Assembly: GCA_001972305.1 (NCBI GenBank)
Contig: BDDD01000435.1
Location: 362,581-426,580, forward strand
Source: Cephalotus follicularis
Lineage: Eukaryota > Streptophyta > Magnoliopsida > Oxalidales > Cephalotaceae
Length of the DNA stretch: 64,000 bases
Direction of reading: 5' to 3'
Both the position numbers and the translations under genes were made by a program. Below the pieces are notes generated by a model. It ran no database searches and was not told the origin of the DNA. It was given only the letters and a program-made list of their open reading frames with translations. Positions 25,952-37,034 of this stretch are shown here, in pieces. The stretch's first letter is position 1, and each line of letters starts with the position of its first letter.

Positions 25952-26062
25952 AATTCACATAATATGATGTGTTATTTAACCAGTGAAATTGATAATAATT
26001 ATATTAGTTTTTTTTTTCTATTTCATTCCACTAGTTAGATGATATGTCATATGTATTTGTAA
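25952..26062. mobile_element. palindromic AT-rich MITE copy
   Basis: The left arm (AATATGATGTGTTATTTAAC) pairs with the inverted right arm (CTAGTTAGATGATATGTCAT); the family is the same as at 30430 and 25712. Confidence 0.55.
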
Positions 26063-26278
26063 TGCCTACTCATATAATGTTAATAAAAATATTAGATATA
26101 TCATCTAACAAATAAAATAAAATAAAAATAAAATTGATAGGTAATTATCATACATTTTTTATACATAGTATGTTAGTAATATTGAAGATTCTTAAGCAGA
26201 GAACTACGGGAGAATCTAACATCTTTCATGTATTTTTTAATTACCAGTAAATATGAAAAGTGTTTGGAGTTCGATTTA

Positions 26279-26281
<3 letters not shown>

Positions 26282-26313
<32 letters not shown>
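26282..26313. repeat. (AG)n microsatellite
   Basis: About 15 uninterrupted AG units lie in the 3' flank of the MIZ1-like gene; likely length-polymorphic. Confidence 0.95.
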
Positions 26314-26315
<2 letters not shown>

Positions 26316-26628
26316 CCAAAAACGTCTAAACCCAGAATATGTACAGAGACCATCTTAATTGAGAAGATTTGTGATTGGAGAATTACTAAAGAAAGATGGA
26401 GAAGAAGAAAGAATCAGCTAAGAACATAACATAATAACACAAAAGGCATACATACATATAACTGCTTGACTCACTATAACTAGAGCTATGCTTCACTCGC
26501 TATAAAGATAGAGAACTAGAGGTGTGTGTTAAAATGCGAATTCGACTCAAATCTGACACAATAAATTTAGATTAAATTCGATCGAATCCATTTACACACG
26601 AATTGCAACCTTACGAAAGAGTGAAGTG

Positions 26629-27312
26629 TCACGATCTCAACAAGAATATACTGAACTGTTGACCAGAGCTCCCATCTGGGTTAAGCATGTGAAAAGACTG
26701 GGAGTCAGCGGAGCCAATGACTCGCTCAAAACTAGCACGTAAATACATGAGGTCACCATCCTCCTCGGGCTTTGGAGGCACAGGGATAACACCAGCACCA
26801 ACAGACACTCTCTGCATGAGCTTCAGCACACTCATCTCTCTCACTGTCATTTGTCTCTTCACAGCGAACCCAACCTTCCTCCCGTTGCAGTACATAGTCC
26901 AAACAGGCACGCTAAACAGCGAGCAAGAGCTACACCTTTGCTTTTGCCTGTCACACTCGAGCGCAATCCTAAGCAGACCGTACTGCATCTCTCTGGCAAG
27001 GTATGCAGTTGGGACGGAAAACTCAAGCAGCAGAATCGGAGAGCTACACGTGTCGTCTTGGAGACAGAATCTGATTCTGCCCTTCCTGTAGCCGAAGAAA
27101 GTGCCGGTAATGATGGATGCATGAGTTGCCTCGGCGTCACTGGAGACTGAGTCTGGCGATGGTTGGAAGCCACAACAAGCAGGGACCATGCACTCCACAA
27201 GAGAACGGAAAGACCGCCTGAATCTCACATCCTTACCACACTCTACAGTGGTTGCTGTGTCCATAATTTGGAGAGGAACTCTTTGGCTTCTTAAGTCCAT
27301 CATCATCCTCAT
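26629..27312 (-). CDS. MIZU-KUSSEI1-like protein (DUF617)
   Basis: MIZ1 is a plant-specific protein needed for root hydrotropism and acts in calcium and auxin signalling at the ER surface; most paralogues have no assigned role. This is a single exon of 227 codons, a normal length for the DUF617 family. Conserved family blocks are plain: GTFFGYRKGRIRFCLQDD (about residues 69-86), then SPILLLEFSVPTAYLAREMQ and GLLRIALECD, then GRKVGFAVKR, and the C-terminal YLRASFERVIGS near residue 190. The domain starts around residue 68 after a variable N terminus, as usual. Four ATG codons lie within the first five codons, so the exact start is uncertain by a few residues. The reading frame is whole. Frames on the opposite strand are shadows of this gene. 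Confidence 0.93.
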   Translation of the reverse strand: MRMMMDLRSQRVPLQIMDTATTVECGKDVRFRRSFRSLVECMVPACCGFQPSPDSVSSDAEATHASIITGTFFGYRKGRIRFCLQDDTCSSPILLLEFSVPTAYLAREMQYGLLRIALECDRQKQRCSSCSLFSVPVWTMYCNGRKVGFAVKRQMTVREMSVLKLMQRVSVGAGVIPVPPKPEEDGDLMYLRASFERVIGSADSQSFHMLNPDGSSGQQFSIFLLRS

Positions 27313-28105
27313 GTTTAACTTTGATTTGCTCAGCTATTACTAACTAATTTAGCAGGAGGAGAGGAATGAGTGCGAAAGCCAATAAATACTCAAAGCGAGC
27401 GAGAGGAATAAAACAAAGTGTGGGCCAATTTAAGGACTCGTGAGCAATAATTTTGACTCCGAGGGGAGACTGCTAGAGACAGAGGTACCCTACTCGAAGG
27501 GTTTAATTAAACTTTTGATAATAAGTGTGTTGAGTTTTTTTGTTTTGATAGATTTTTTTTTATAAAAAGTTTTGTAGAGTTAAAGTTTCAGTGGAGATCG
27601 TAAATATTTGTAAGTTGGTCAAATCATATAAAAATTATTGTGTTATTATTTGTTGTATTTGTGTGTGTGAAATTACTTTTTAATTTCTAAAATTAATAAA
27701 ACTTGAAATTATGTTTGAATTACTTACTATTGACGGACGATTTTATTCATTTATATTACTCGGTAGATATGTACTTGGAATGTTAATTAACCATTTTAAA
27801 TGTGCAATCTCATAAAGAGAAGGGAGCATCGGGCTTCCATTCATTCTCCTTACTAGACAGACCTTACGTGCCCGCGAGGTTGTGATTGTGAAAGCCTTTT
27901 GGTTGAATATCAATTTGCGTTATTGATTTGATGTGTTGGAGTTTGCTTGGATAGTGATCAATACCCAAATGAACCATCACGCCATCATGCAAATCCTTGA
28001 ATTCCTCTTCATGGATATACTCATTGATCTATTTAATTTAATTTTAACGGCAGTGATTGTACAAATGATTGCACATTGCTAAGAAAATGTTACTTAGGTT
28101 TGTGT

Positions 28106-28134
<29 letters not shown>
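28106..28134. repeat. (TA)n microsatellite
   Basis: About 14 uninterrupted TA units. Confidence 0.95.
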
Positions 28135-28137
<3 letters not shown>

Positions 28138-30429
28138 GGTTTGGACACTAACTAAGTTCATTATTATTCGCACTCATCGAGAACATTAGGACACGTTGCA
28201 TAGTAATCAATCCATAAACGTTGTATAGATCATTTATGATATATTTTGTAATAACCTCTTATCTCACTTCTCATAAATCTACGTTACATGTGATTAAAAC
28301 ATGTGTCAAGATGTGAATCCCACATCGAGCCTATTTATCATAAATCTATGTTACCTCATCGTTATAAGCATGCTTTTATCATGATCTGATTCATTCGTTG
28401 GTTGCCCAAATCTTGGTGTCGCTAGCTAGAATTTTCAGCTCAAGCTATATATTCTTGTTATACGTAATGTTTTCAATATTTCATACCAAAAAACTGTCAT
28501 CCAATTTTCAAATTAAATCGCTATATATGTAAGTGCATTTTAGGTAGGGATGACAACTGAGTAGGACCAAAAGTTCCACTCTTTGTCATTATATTCGTCG
28601 GTATTATATTTACAAATCTTTGTGGCGTCCCTATCATGGGATAATAGGGAATTCTTGATTCCTTTTCGTAACATTAATAAATCATCATCTCTACTTCATA
28701 CAGCAAAAAAAAAATACAAGAGAGAATTCATCGCTAATAAGGAATATCATTTTCACACACACGCGCGAAGGTATTTTATAATTTTTTTCAAACAATAATG
28801 CATTCTCATATGTAATGTGTAAACAAGGAGTTACAAAAAAGCTATCTACCTCTATGTCTCGCTTATGTTAGCGGAGATTTTCTAATGCTCATATCTATTG
28901 TCATCCCGTTCATTTATAAGAATACCAACCTTATCCAAGAAAATATGAGACAAATTCCCTTGTTCGATTGAGTACCATTGTTATCCCTAATTTTGAGCCA
29001 ATTGAATACTCATATATGTCAGCAATTCCAGTGGGAGTTTCATTCTAAGAACCGTTCATTGGACCATTTTCTGTTTTCCGGGAAAATAAATACAAGGAGC
29101 TTCCCTACTCAACTACCCAAAGAGAAAATATAAAGTGTGATATAAAAACTAAAAAGTGGGTTAGGGTGGACTGGGTGCTGGATATTTTGGAGGCATGCAT
29201 ATGAGCATGAGCGAGCATGCACGAGGCAGTGATTAGACTCAATCAGTCCTGCCTGCCCAAACTTTTGCTACTCAAGATAAGGACATCCTCAATGTCAGTT
29301 TCAAAAGTTTATCCTCAATAAGAAACAAACGTAAAATTGTATTTTATATTACAAAAGTTTAATTATTATCAAATATTATCAAATAAGAAATTAAAATGTC
29401 CGTCGTCATTGTTTCTTTGGTAAAATCGATAGATATAAGGACGTTGATGTTTGCTGAAACTGTACGTGCAATATTGGTTGTTAACCAAAATAATTATTAC
29501 AAGTGAAAGATTTCTTGGTTTTAAATAGTGATCTCGCATCAATGAATAGGCATTATGAATTAGGGTTCTCTTAGATACAAAAGGATACATGAAAAAGACA
29601 AGTCCGCTTGTTTCTTAAAACTTTGTCCACTAGCTTAATTAAACAGCATCGATGTTTTGCCTTGGGTGGAGGTTTTGTTGTAAGATTTCATCACTAATTA
29701 TATGGAACAATAGAACGAGATAATCGTCAGATCAATTATGCTGTCACGGTATGATATGTAAATAACAAATAAGAGCTTTACCTCGGATTCCAAGTGATCA
29801 AAAGAATTTAATTGCTAGATGTGAGTCTCAATCCTATATAAGTAACAATAATATAGTCATTGATTGAGCTAACTGTGAAAAATATATTACTCAGATTATA
29901 AAGAGAGAAGGTTTGGAAAATGGGGCATGGAAACTTTATGTAATGTGAATTATGCACTAACCAAATAACATAACATGTAATCACATTACACATTAACAGT
30001 GATAGAGCTTAAACCAAGTCACAGTATGCAATTACACAACTGAAATTTTGGAGAAAACTTTTATATATTTTTTTGTTTTTTAAGATTTTTTTAGATTCAA
30101 TGTACCTCTCGTGAGGACATCACTGGATATCGGTGCAATACAAATTTCAAACGGTTGAAAATAAACTTCAAACAATTGAACTTTTTTTTTTTTACACTCA
30201 CTCTTTATTAAAGACTTAACTTCTATTATTTAAAGTTTATGTTCAATCGCTTGAAGTTTACACTTGGTCAATGCTCATTGGATAAATCCACTCTTTTTAC
30301 ATATCCTAAAAAAGCACACGCACATATAAAATTTGCGAAGGTTACAAATATCTGCCACTTAACATTAATATGATTTATATCAATCATGTATCCAACCAAT
30401 AATACTATTTGTAGCATATGAGGTAGTAT

Positions 30430-30522
30430 AATATATGATGTGTCATCTTACTAGTGGAATGAATTAAAAAAAATTGATGAAATTGATATTTTTTTAACTG
30501 GTTAGATGACACATTATATCTT
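30430..30522. mobile_element. palindromic AT-rich MITE copy (clearest of the family)
   Basis: The arms ATATGATGTGTCATCTTACT (left) and, inverted, the stretch ending GGTTAGATGACACATTATAT (right) pair over about 25 bp around an A/T-rich centre. The sequence also recurs near 25712, 25952 and around the Copia insertion. Confidence 0.65.
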
Positions 30523-31120
30523 ACGTATTTTTTAGAGTAGTTATTCAAATCTTATTTATATATATATTTTTTGGTGTACCCAACAAATAGTATAATCAAT
30601 GACGTCATGGCTGCACATTAGTTTATTGTATACTCAAACATTTGTAACATCGCGTCAAAACAATTTGAACCCATATTAGCTAGTGATCGAGAGTATCGGC
30701 TTTGCACGCTTCACTGCTTTTTCTTTATCCCTTCATTATTCAATAATTCATCTTCTACACCTACCACCTGCAGACGTGTTTATACTATATATATAGGTTG
30801 TGGGCCACCATATGGGCTTTTTTCTTGGGGAAAGATGATCAACAGGTTTGTGTCGTGAATCGGTCCCGGAAGAAAACAAAATATTAGGATCTCCCACATC
30901 CTCTTTGCTTTATGTAAAGCGTGGCTTGCCCTTTGGTTTTCCATAATGGCATGCAACTACTTAATCATGTTAGATGCCCAATGACAGAATATGTTCTTGA
31001 AAATAATTATAAAATATTAGATTTTCATAAATTATTGAGACAAGATGGTATAGTGATGCATTTTATGGATTAGTACATTTTTGTTTGTTGATATGGATCA
31101 CAATTAGCTTATATTGTAAT

Positions 31121-32114
31121 TGTTGATACAGAAAATCTCCTTACAACAGTAATCTACGTAGAGGGTTTTGATTTGTTTAGGGAAACGCTTGAATATGTCC
31201 GAGAAATGTATTTTGATGATTGTCCTGCACAAATAAAAAACAAAGGTAGAAAGTACAGGAGTTTGTTCCCGGGGACACTCCGACGCTCAAGTTAGTGGTT
31301 GCACAGATAATATAAGGTACTTTAGGATGTTAAAATGGCTGACATTTATTTAGACTGTGAAACTAGTATTTATAGGCTTAGAATGTAACTGTGGAGCGTA
31401 GGAATCGGAGGTGATAGGTATCCCCTAAGGAAATGCCGAGGATCTCAGATATTTTCCTTGATCTTCGCCGGATTTGGTGGTACTTTTCCTATATGATGCT
31501 TATCATATCTTATCTTTCTATGTTTGAAGGTGTGAATCCCTGAAATGCAGGTTGGTTTTTATGATTTTACTCTGTAAAGAGGATGAGATCTCTTGAAAGA
31601 GCGCAGAGGACCTCGGCTTGGGCCCTCTGGGGGGTAGCCGAGGATCCTGACTTTATCCTGGTTGTCCTTGGGAAAGTTTGTTGATCTCAAGGACTTGTCC
31701 TGTGGAGAACGACTGGGGAGGACGAGGAAAGATAGGTCATCTGGTCTCTTATTCGCTTTAAGGTCTTCAACGTCAAGAACTTTTTTAAGGGCTTGTGCCT
31801 GAATCATAAAGTCCTATGCAACGCTGCTGAGGAAGAGGTTCTCAACGAAGCAGTCAGAGAGGATGTCCTCGACGCTAATGTCGAGGATGAGGTCCTCGAC
31901 GCTGTTGCCGAGGAGGATGGCCTCTGCAAAGCAACCAAGGAGCTCCTCGGTGGCGATGCCGAGGAGGAGCTCTTCATCTGTAATCGTAACTGGAATTAAT
32001 GAGTTTCCTCTGAATCATACTCAAGTAAAATTTAATCTCCCTGGACACTTGGCGACATCTGAAGGGAAGGGAACACGTGTCGTACTTAGTATAGGTACAT
32101 TTTTCCCCACATCA
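31121..32114 (-). mobile_element. solo LTR, Tat-type Ty3/Gypsy family
   Basis: 994 bp flanked by the perfect 5-bp repeat GTAAT (31116-31120, 32115-32119). Read on the minus strand it begins TGATGTGGGGAAAAAT and ends TTTCTGTATCAACA, the same end signature as the LTRs of the Tat-like element at 35035-43293. Three further copies lie in this window. There is no internal region on either side, so it is a solo LTR left by recombination. The interior carries GCCGAGGAGG/CCTCGGC-type iterations. Confidence 0.85.
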
Positions 32115-32254
32115 GTAATAAACAATTACAACTCTATAAATTCCATAAACCCTATAATCCATTAGCAACTCTTGAATTCACGTAAAGAATTAAGAGGAAA
32201 TATTTAAAATAATAATTGCACTTATTAGAAAAACTTCAAAACAATAATTATAAT

Positions 32255-33107
32255 TGTTGATGCAGAAATCCTTCTCTCAACAGTATCCTACGTGGAGGAC
32301 TTTAATTTGTTAAGAGAAACGCTCAAAAAGGATGCCTGGGAGGAAGACGTCGATCTCTGATTCCTGCACAAAGTAACAAACTGGTGGAAGGTCCAGGAGG
32401 TTGTTCTCCCGGGGACACTCCGACGCTCAAATTAGACAATGTGCAGAGGGTATAAGGTTCTTTGCAATGTAAAAATGACTGACATTTGATTTGTATTTGA
32501 TTCTTGTATTTATAGGGCTGGTTTGTAACTGTCTGAGCGTGAAAAGCGGAGGTGGTAGCTGTCCCCTAAGGAAATGTCGAGGATCTCGGGATTTCCCTTA
32601 TCTTCACCTGATTTATCGCCATCTTCCTTGTAGGTAGTTAACTGTATCTTATCTTCTATATTTGGAAGATATGGATCCCTGAAAAGTAGGCTAACTTCAT
32701 GGTCTCATTCCATAAATGAGGATGGGATCCTCAACAATAGGGCTGTCGAGGAAGCGAACCATAGTGAGCTACTGAGGTAGTCAGCCCCTTGCTTCAAGGT
32801 CTTCTACGTCCGTAGACTTGTGCTTGAAGTGGATGGTCTTCTGCTATGTAGTCGAGGAGGTTCTCGACACTGATGTTAAAGAGGGGGTCCTCGGTCCTGA
32901 TGCCGAGGAGAGTAATCTTTGCATAACAACCGCGATGTGGCTCCTCGGCATCTATGTCAAGGAGGAATTCTCCACATGTTACTGTTTTTGCAGTTAATAA
33001 ACTTCCTCTGTCTACAGTTCGCCAACTGTTGAACCACTTGGATAGCTGGCTGCGTTTGGAGATGGCACGTGTCGTTTTTTATTTAACTTAATTTTTCCCC
33101 CGTATCA
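32255..33107 (-). mobile_element. solo LTR, Tat-type family, second copy
   Basis: 853 bp between perfect ATAAT repeats (32250-32254, 33108-33112), in the same orientation as the copy 140 bp upstream. The distinct target duplication shows an independent insertion. Blocks such as GGAAATGTCGAGGATCTCGG are shared with the other copies. Confidence 0.85.
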
Positions 33108-33112
33108 ATAAT

Positions 33113-34974
33113 AGTATTATCATAATAGAAGTAAGAAAATGTACTTATTCTAAATGAAATAAACTTACAAAAAGACCATTAAAATAATGATTATAAATTT
33201 AATTCACCAGATATGTAATATCCATAATTTTACATCGGAGTATCCTACGACATCTAAAGTGGGAGACTATGAAAACTTATGGATTGGGCTTACACAATGA
33301 AAGTGGGAGAAAAATGATGAAATTAAAAGAAAACAAGAATCTGGTTTCATCACGGTGGTTAGAGATGAGAAGTTTGGTGAACCATCACCGTTAGATTTTT
33401 GTGTCTCTGCTTTTAGCTTCTTAAAATTTTTATTTTTAGTTAATTTCTTAATTTATATACTCTTCCCGAGAAGCTAAACACAAAAATTAAAGACTATAAT
33501 TGTACTTAAAAATTTGTAAAAACAAAGATGTATACAAAAGTTGGGGTTATCAAACACAGCTTTTGTAGTAAAAATGATTAAAAGATAATGTAATCGAACT
33601 GCTGCACAAACAGCTTTTGTATGTCGTATAAATGATTAAAAGATGAAGAATCGCTCCAAGTTAATTGGCTAATCCCTTGTGTTAATAAAGATAATGTAAT
33701 CGAACTGCTGCACAAATACATAGACAACTCAAGAAAGCGACATACACTTTTTTGCAGCCTTCAATGGCGGACAGCAATAGTATCTGCTGTTAGAGTTGAT
33801 GTTTTCACAACATATCACGTTTTGAGCAGGAGTGAGTGGCAAACCTGTGGGGCCATATGCTTTTCAGTATTGGTTCTTCGATTACTCAAAGAGGCGGGTT
33901 GATTAAAATTTGGGATCCCTCTAGAAGTTCTTTACAAAGTTTCTGATGACATGACTTCGAAAGGATGTGAAGCCAAGACTTCGAGGTAAAACTATGATAT
34001 TTCTAATTAGTTGAGTTAAAATAGTTTTTTGTTTTCCAAGCTCTCCGGCTCCCCAATGGTTATCCTGCTCGTGAAGTAGAGAATGGAATCGCATCACTTG
34101 ATCTAAACGACGACGTATAAGATACAGAGGAGACGATGAGAGATGGGTCTGATTCAGAGATTGTGAGAGCGTCCAGGGAAGATGAGTGTTGAAGAAATGC
34201 GTCGTTAATTTACGGCGGAGAATGCGGTGAGAGTGATGGAGGGAATACGTGCGGCGGCGTTCGTTGGTTTGCCTCTTGATTGGGCTCACACTGTTTCCGA
34301 GGATTGCTGGACTCATCAGATCCGAAGACTGAGCCAACCTCCACAATCACCAAATTCTTTATGACCCTTTTGATTTCTACAAGGATCGTCGGTGCGGTGT
34401 GGGTATCGATTTTTTGCTGGTGTTGCTGTGAGGAGAGGATACATGGGATGTGTTGCTGTGGTGTTTTTGTAATTTGCATAATAATTTAACATATATGTCG
34501 ATGGGGCAAGTATTTTAGTTTACTTCTAAAAACGGAAGACCAGTATTTAGGCCCATATCTTTACTAATAAGGCAGTTTTAAAGGTGGAAGCGCGATCCCA
34601 GATGGGGCAGACCCAATGAAAAATATTTGTAGGAGTGAAACGAAGAGAGCCTTTTAAAGTCCAACGTTCCTATTAATAGCCAGTAAATCAAGCCACAGTG
34701 AGACAGTCGTCTTCCATCTACAATATTACTTAAAAATCTGAGTTCCTTCCTCGAGAAACAAATTTCGTCATCTACTTGAAACAAAAACAATACAAGCAGA
34801 TTTCTCTTTTGTCTCCCTCCAGATCCCCAATGTTTGTAGTGCGGACATGCAAGTGGGGTCCACAGAATTTTTTTTAGATTTATGCTTGTGGCTTTGTATC
34901 CTTTGCGCAGCGTATTACTTTGTATGTTCGTCAATGAAAGAAAGAGATTTTTTTAAAATCAGAAACATGACTCT
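33113..34974. other. unrecognised spacer with a GC-richer island at about 34050-34500
   Basis: No gene can be supported. A 30-base stretch near 33583-33612 recurs at 33689-33717. The island at 34050-34500 has short frames on both strands (for example minus 34210-34479) that match no family I know; it could be a worn gene fragment. Confidence 0.45.
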
Positions 34975-35034
34975 CAATAGGTTGGTTAATTTCAGTCGGC
35001 GCTTTCTTCGTAATTTTAGCAGCGTAACGGCATC

Positions 35035-35479
35035 TGATGCGGGGAAAATTCAATTGTTATTAAAGCATTAATACATGTCTAATATCTTTACTATTAAATG
35101 GTTTAAAATCATTATCATAAAGAGGAGATAATAACAGACATTAAAAAGATAAGGAAATGGCTAATTTATTCGGCCATTTCCTAGGATCACCTCCTTAAAG
35201 TTATCAGAGCAGTTACAAGCCTGAGAATACTATAAATACTCCTTACAACGACTATACATGGGGGATGGCTTTCTCACTGATAGACTCTCCATCTTCTCTG
35301 TCAAACACTAACTTAAGCATTGGAGGGTCTTCAGGAGTCAAAACTCATGGGATTTCGACAGTTTGTTCACTGTATTGCAAGGAAGACCAGAAAACACGTA
35401 GGAGTCTACTATTCGAAGGATCACCAGATTTCTCCAACAAATAAAATCTCCACATTTGAGGAGATTTTCTGCATCAATA
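35035..35479 (+). repeat. 5' LTR of the Tat-like non-autonomous element
   Basis: 445 bp, with a clear counterpart at 42833-43293. It contains a CTATAAATACTCC TATA-box region (about 35230), preceded by the target duplication GCATC. Confidence 0.85.
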
Positions 35480-35642
35480 GTTAGTATTGATCATCTAATC
35501 AAAACACATTCACAATTTTTTACTCAAAAGCGGTCAGAGATTGATACATCTCTGAGGGCAAGATGTCTTCCAAGGCGGTTAGAGATTGATGCATTTATGA
35601 GGGCAGAGTCTTCTAGTGTAAGGGATCATACCTCGGTACATG

Positions 35643-36177
35643 AAGCCAAACCTCGGAGATGGAAGTCAGAGCACAAAAGCTCAAAGTCAGACCTCGAAGA
35701 TGGAAGTCAGAGCACAAAAGCTCAAAGCCAGACATTGGAGATGGAAGTCAAAGCACAAAAGCTCGAAGCCAGACATCGGAGATGGAAGTCAGAGCACAAA
35801 AGCTCAAAGCCAAACCTCGGAGATGGAAGTCAGAATACAAAAGCTCGAAGCCAGACTTCGGAGATGGAAGTCAGAGCACAAAAGCTCGAAGGTAGACCTC
35901 GAAAATGGAAGTCATAACAAAAAAGCTCGAAGCCAGACCTCGAAGATGGAAGTCAGAGCACAAAAGCTCGAAGCAAGACCTCAGAGATGGAAGTCAGAGC
36001 ACAAAAGCTCGAAGCCAGACCTCAGAAATGGAAGTCAGATCACAAAAGCTCCAAGTTAGACATCGGAAATGGAAATTAGAGAACAAAAGCTCAAAACTAG
36101 ACCTTGGAGATGGAAGACAGAGCTCAAAAAGCTCAAAGTCATACCTCAGAATTAGAGGTCGGAGCTCAAAAACTCAA
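35643..36177 (+). repeat. 41-bp tandem array, about 13 units
   Basis: Units of the form AAGCCAGACCTCGGAGATGG followed by AAGTCAGAGCACAAAAGCTC plus one base repeat every 41 bp (starts at 35643, 35684, 35725, 35766 and so on). Because 41 is not a multiple of three, a long frame passes through all three phases and forms a 41-residue repeat rich in Lys, Ser and Arg. Typical units lack stops in every forward frame. This is seen directly; protein expression is not implied. Confidence 0.92.
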
Positions 36178-36180
36178 AAA

Positions 36181-36385
36181 TAGAGAAGACTCTCATGGGA
36201 GCATTAGAGAAGACTCTCACGGGGAGTATCAGACAAGACTCCCATGAGAGCATCAGAGAAGACTCCTACGGGAGCACCAGAGAAGTCTCCTACGGGATAA
36301 GACTCTCACGAGGAGCACCAGAGAAGACTCCCACAAGGAGCACCAGAGAAGACTCCCACTAGGAGCACCAGAGAAGACTCCTAAG
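36181..36385 (+). repeat. 25-bp tandem array
   Basis: Iterations of AGAGAAGACTCCCACAAGGA plus GCACC, with length variants, continue as looser AAGACTCCTAAGGGAGCA motifs to about 37030 and 39710-40000. The inverted form of the same motif occurs at about 47275-47400 in the Tat element. Confidence 0.85.
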
Positions 36386-37034
36386 GGGGAAAATCAAAAT
36401 AAAAGACTCATAAAAGAGCAAATCCGTGAAGGACCCTAAGGGGGCAAATAAAAAAAGAATCATAAGGGAGCAAGTCCGAGACTCCTATGGGAACATCACA
36501 AAAGACTCCTAAAGGAGCAATAAGACTCCTAAGGGAGCAAAAATCCTGATCTGTAAACCTGTAAGAACTTGTCAGACCAGACCTAAACTGTCGTATCTTG
36601 GTCTTCGAACACATAAGAACTTGTAAAGGTCAGGAAGTAGGCTGACCGCTTTAATAACAAGTGCCCCCATAAGGGGCTGGAAAGCTCAATCCACCTAGTC
36701 TGAAAAAATCAGACCAGTACGAGATCCTGGTCTGCAAAGCCGTAAGAATTTGTTAGACCAGAAACAAATCTTTGTCTGCGAACACTTAAGAACTTGCAAA
36801 GGTCAAGTCCCGTAGTCTGAGCGTTTTGATACAAGTGCCCCCATCAGGGGCCAAAAAGCTCAGACGACGTCCAAGTCTCAATCAGACTAAATCTTTAATA
36901 CAAGCTTCTCAAAGACTTCTAAGGAAGCAATGAAGACTCCTAAGAGGAGTAATCAGAGTCGGGCCTTGATACAGGTCTGCAACTCTACCAAGCTTTAATA
37001 TAAGCTCCCCAAAGACCTCTAAGGAAGCATTAAA

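Larger units (their letters stand above)
25510..26628. other. cluster of palindromic AT-rich MITE copies 3' of the MIZ1-like gene
   Basis: No gene. At least two more or less complete hairpin copies (25712-25812, 25952-26062) plus partial ones share arms of the type ATATGATGTGTCATCTAAC. The Copia insertion at 21850-25504 splits another copy of the same family. A (GA)n microsatellite follows at 26282-26313. Confidence 0.65.
27313..31115. other. AT-rich intergenic region
   Basis: This includes the MIZ1-like promoter side (27313-28000). I see a (TA)n microsatellite at 28106-28134 and one palindromic MITE copy at 30430-30522. Short frames (28583-28798, 29369-29590, 29808-29993) look like chance. 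No RNA gene was recognised. Confidence 0.6.

Noticed and set aside
26717-27150. Plus-strand frames over the MIZ1-like gene
   Set aside because: They are shadows of the conserved DUF617 frame on the minus strand.
31793-32165. Two overlapping acidic or Ser-rich frames
   Set aside because: They are by-products of GCCGAGGAGG iterations within a solo LTR.
35456-36183. Host gene encoding a Lys/Ser-rich repeat protein
   Set aside because: The frames come from the 41-bp array inside an LTR element; no domain, promoter or conserved start was seen.
35643-36540. CRISPR-like array
   Set aside because: The units are contiguous without unique spacers and the DNA is plant nuclear; these are plain tandem repeats of a retroelement.
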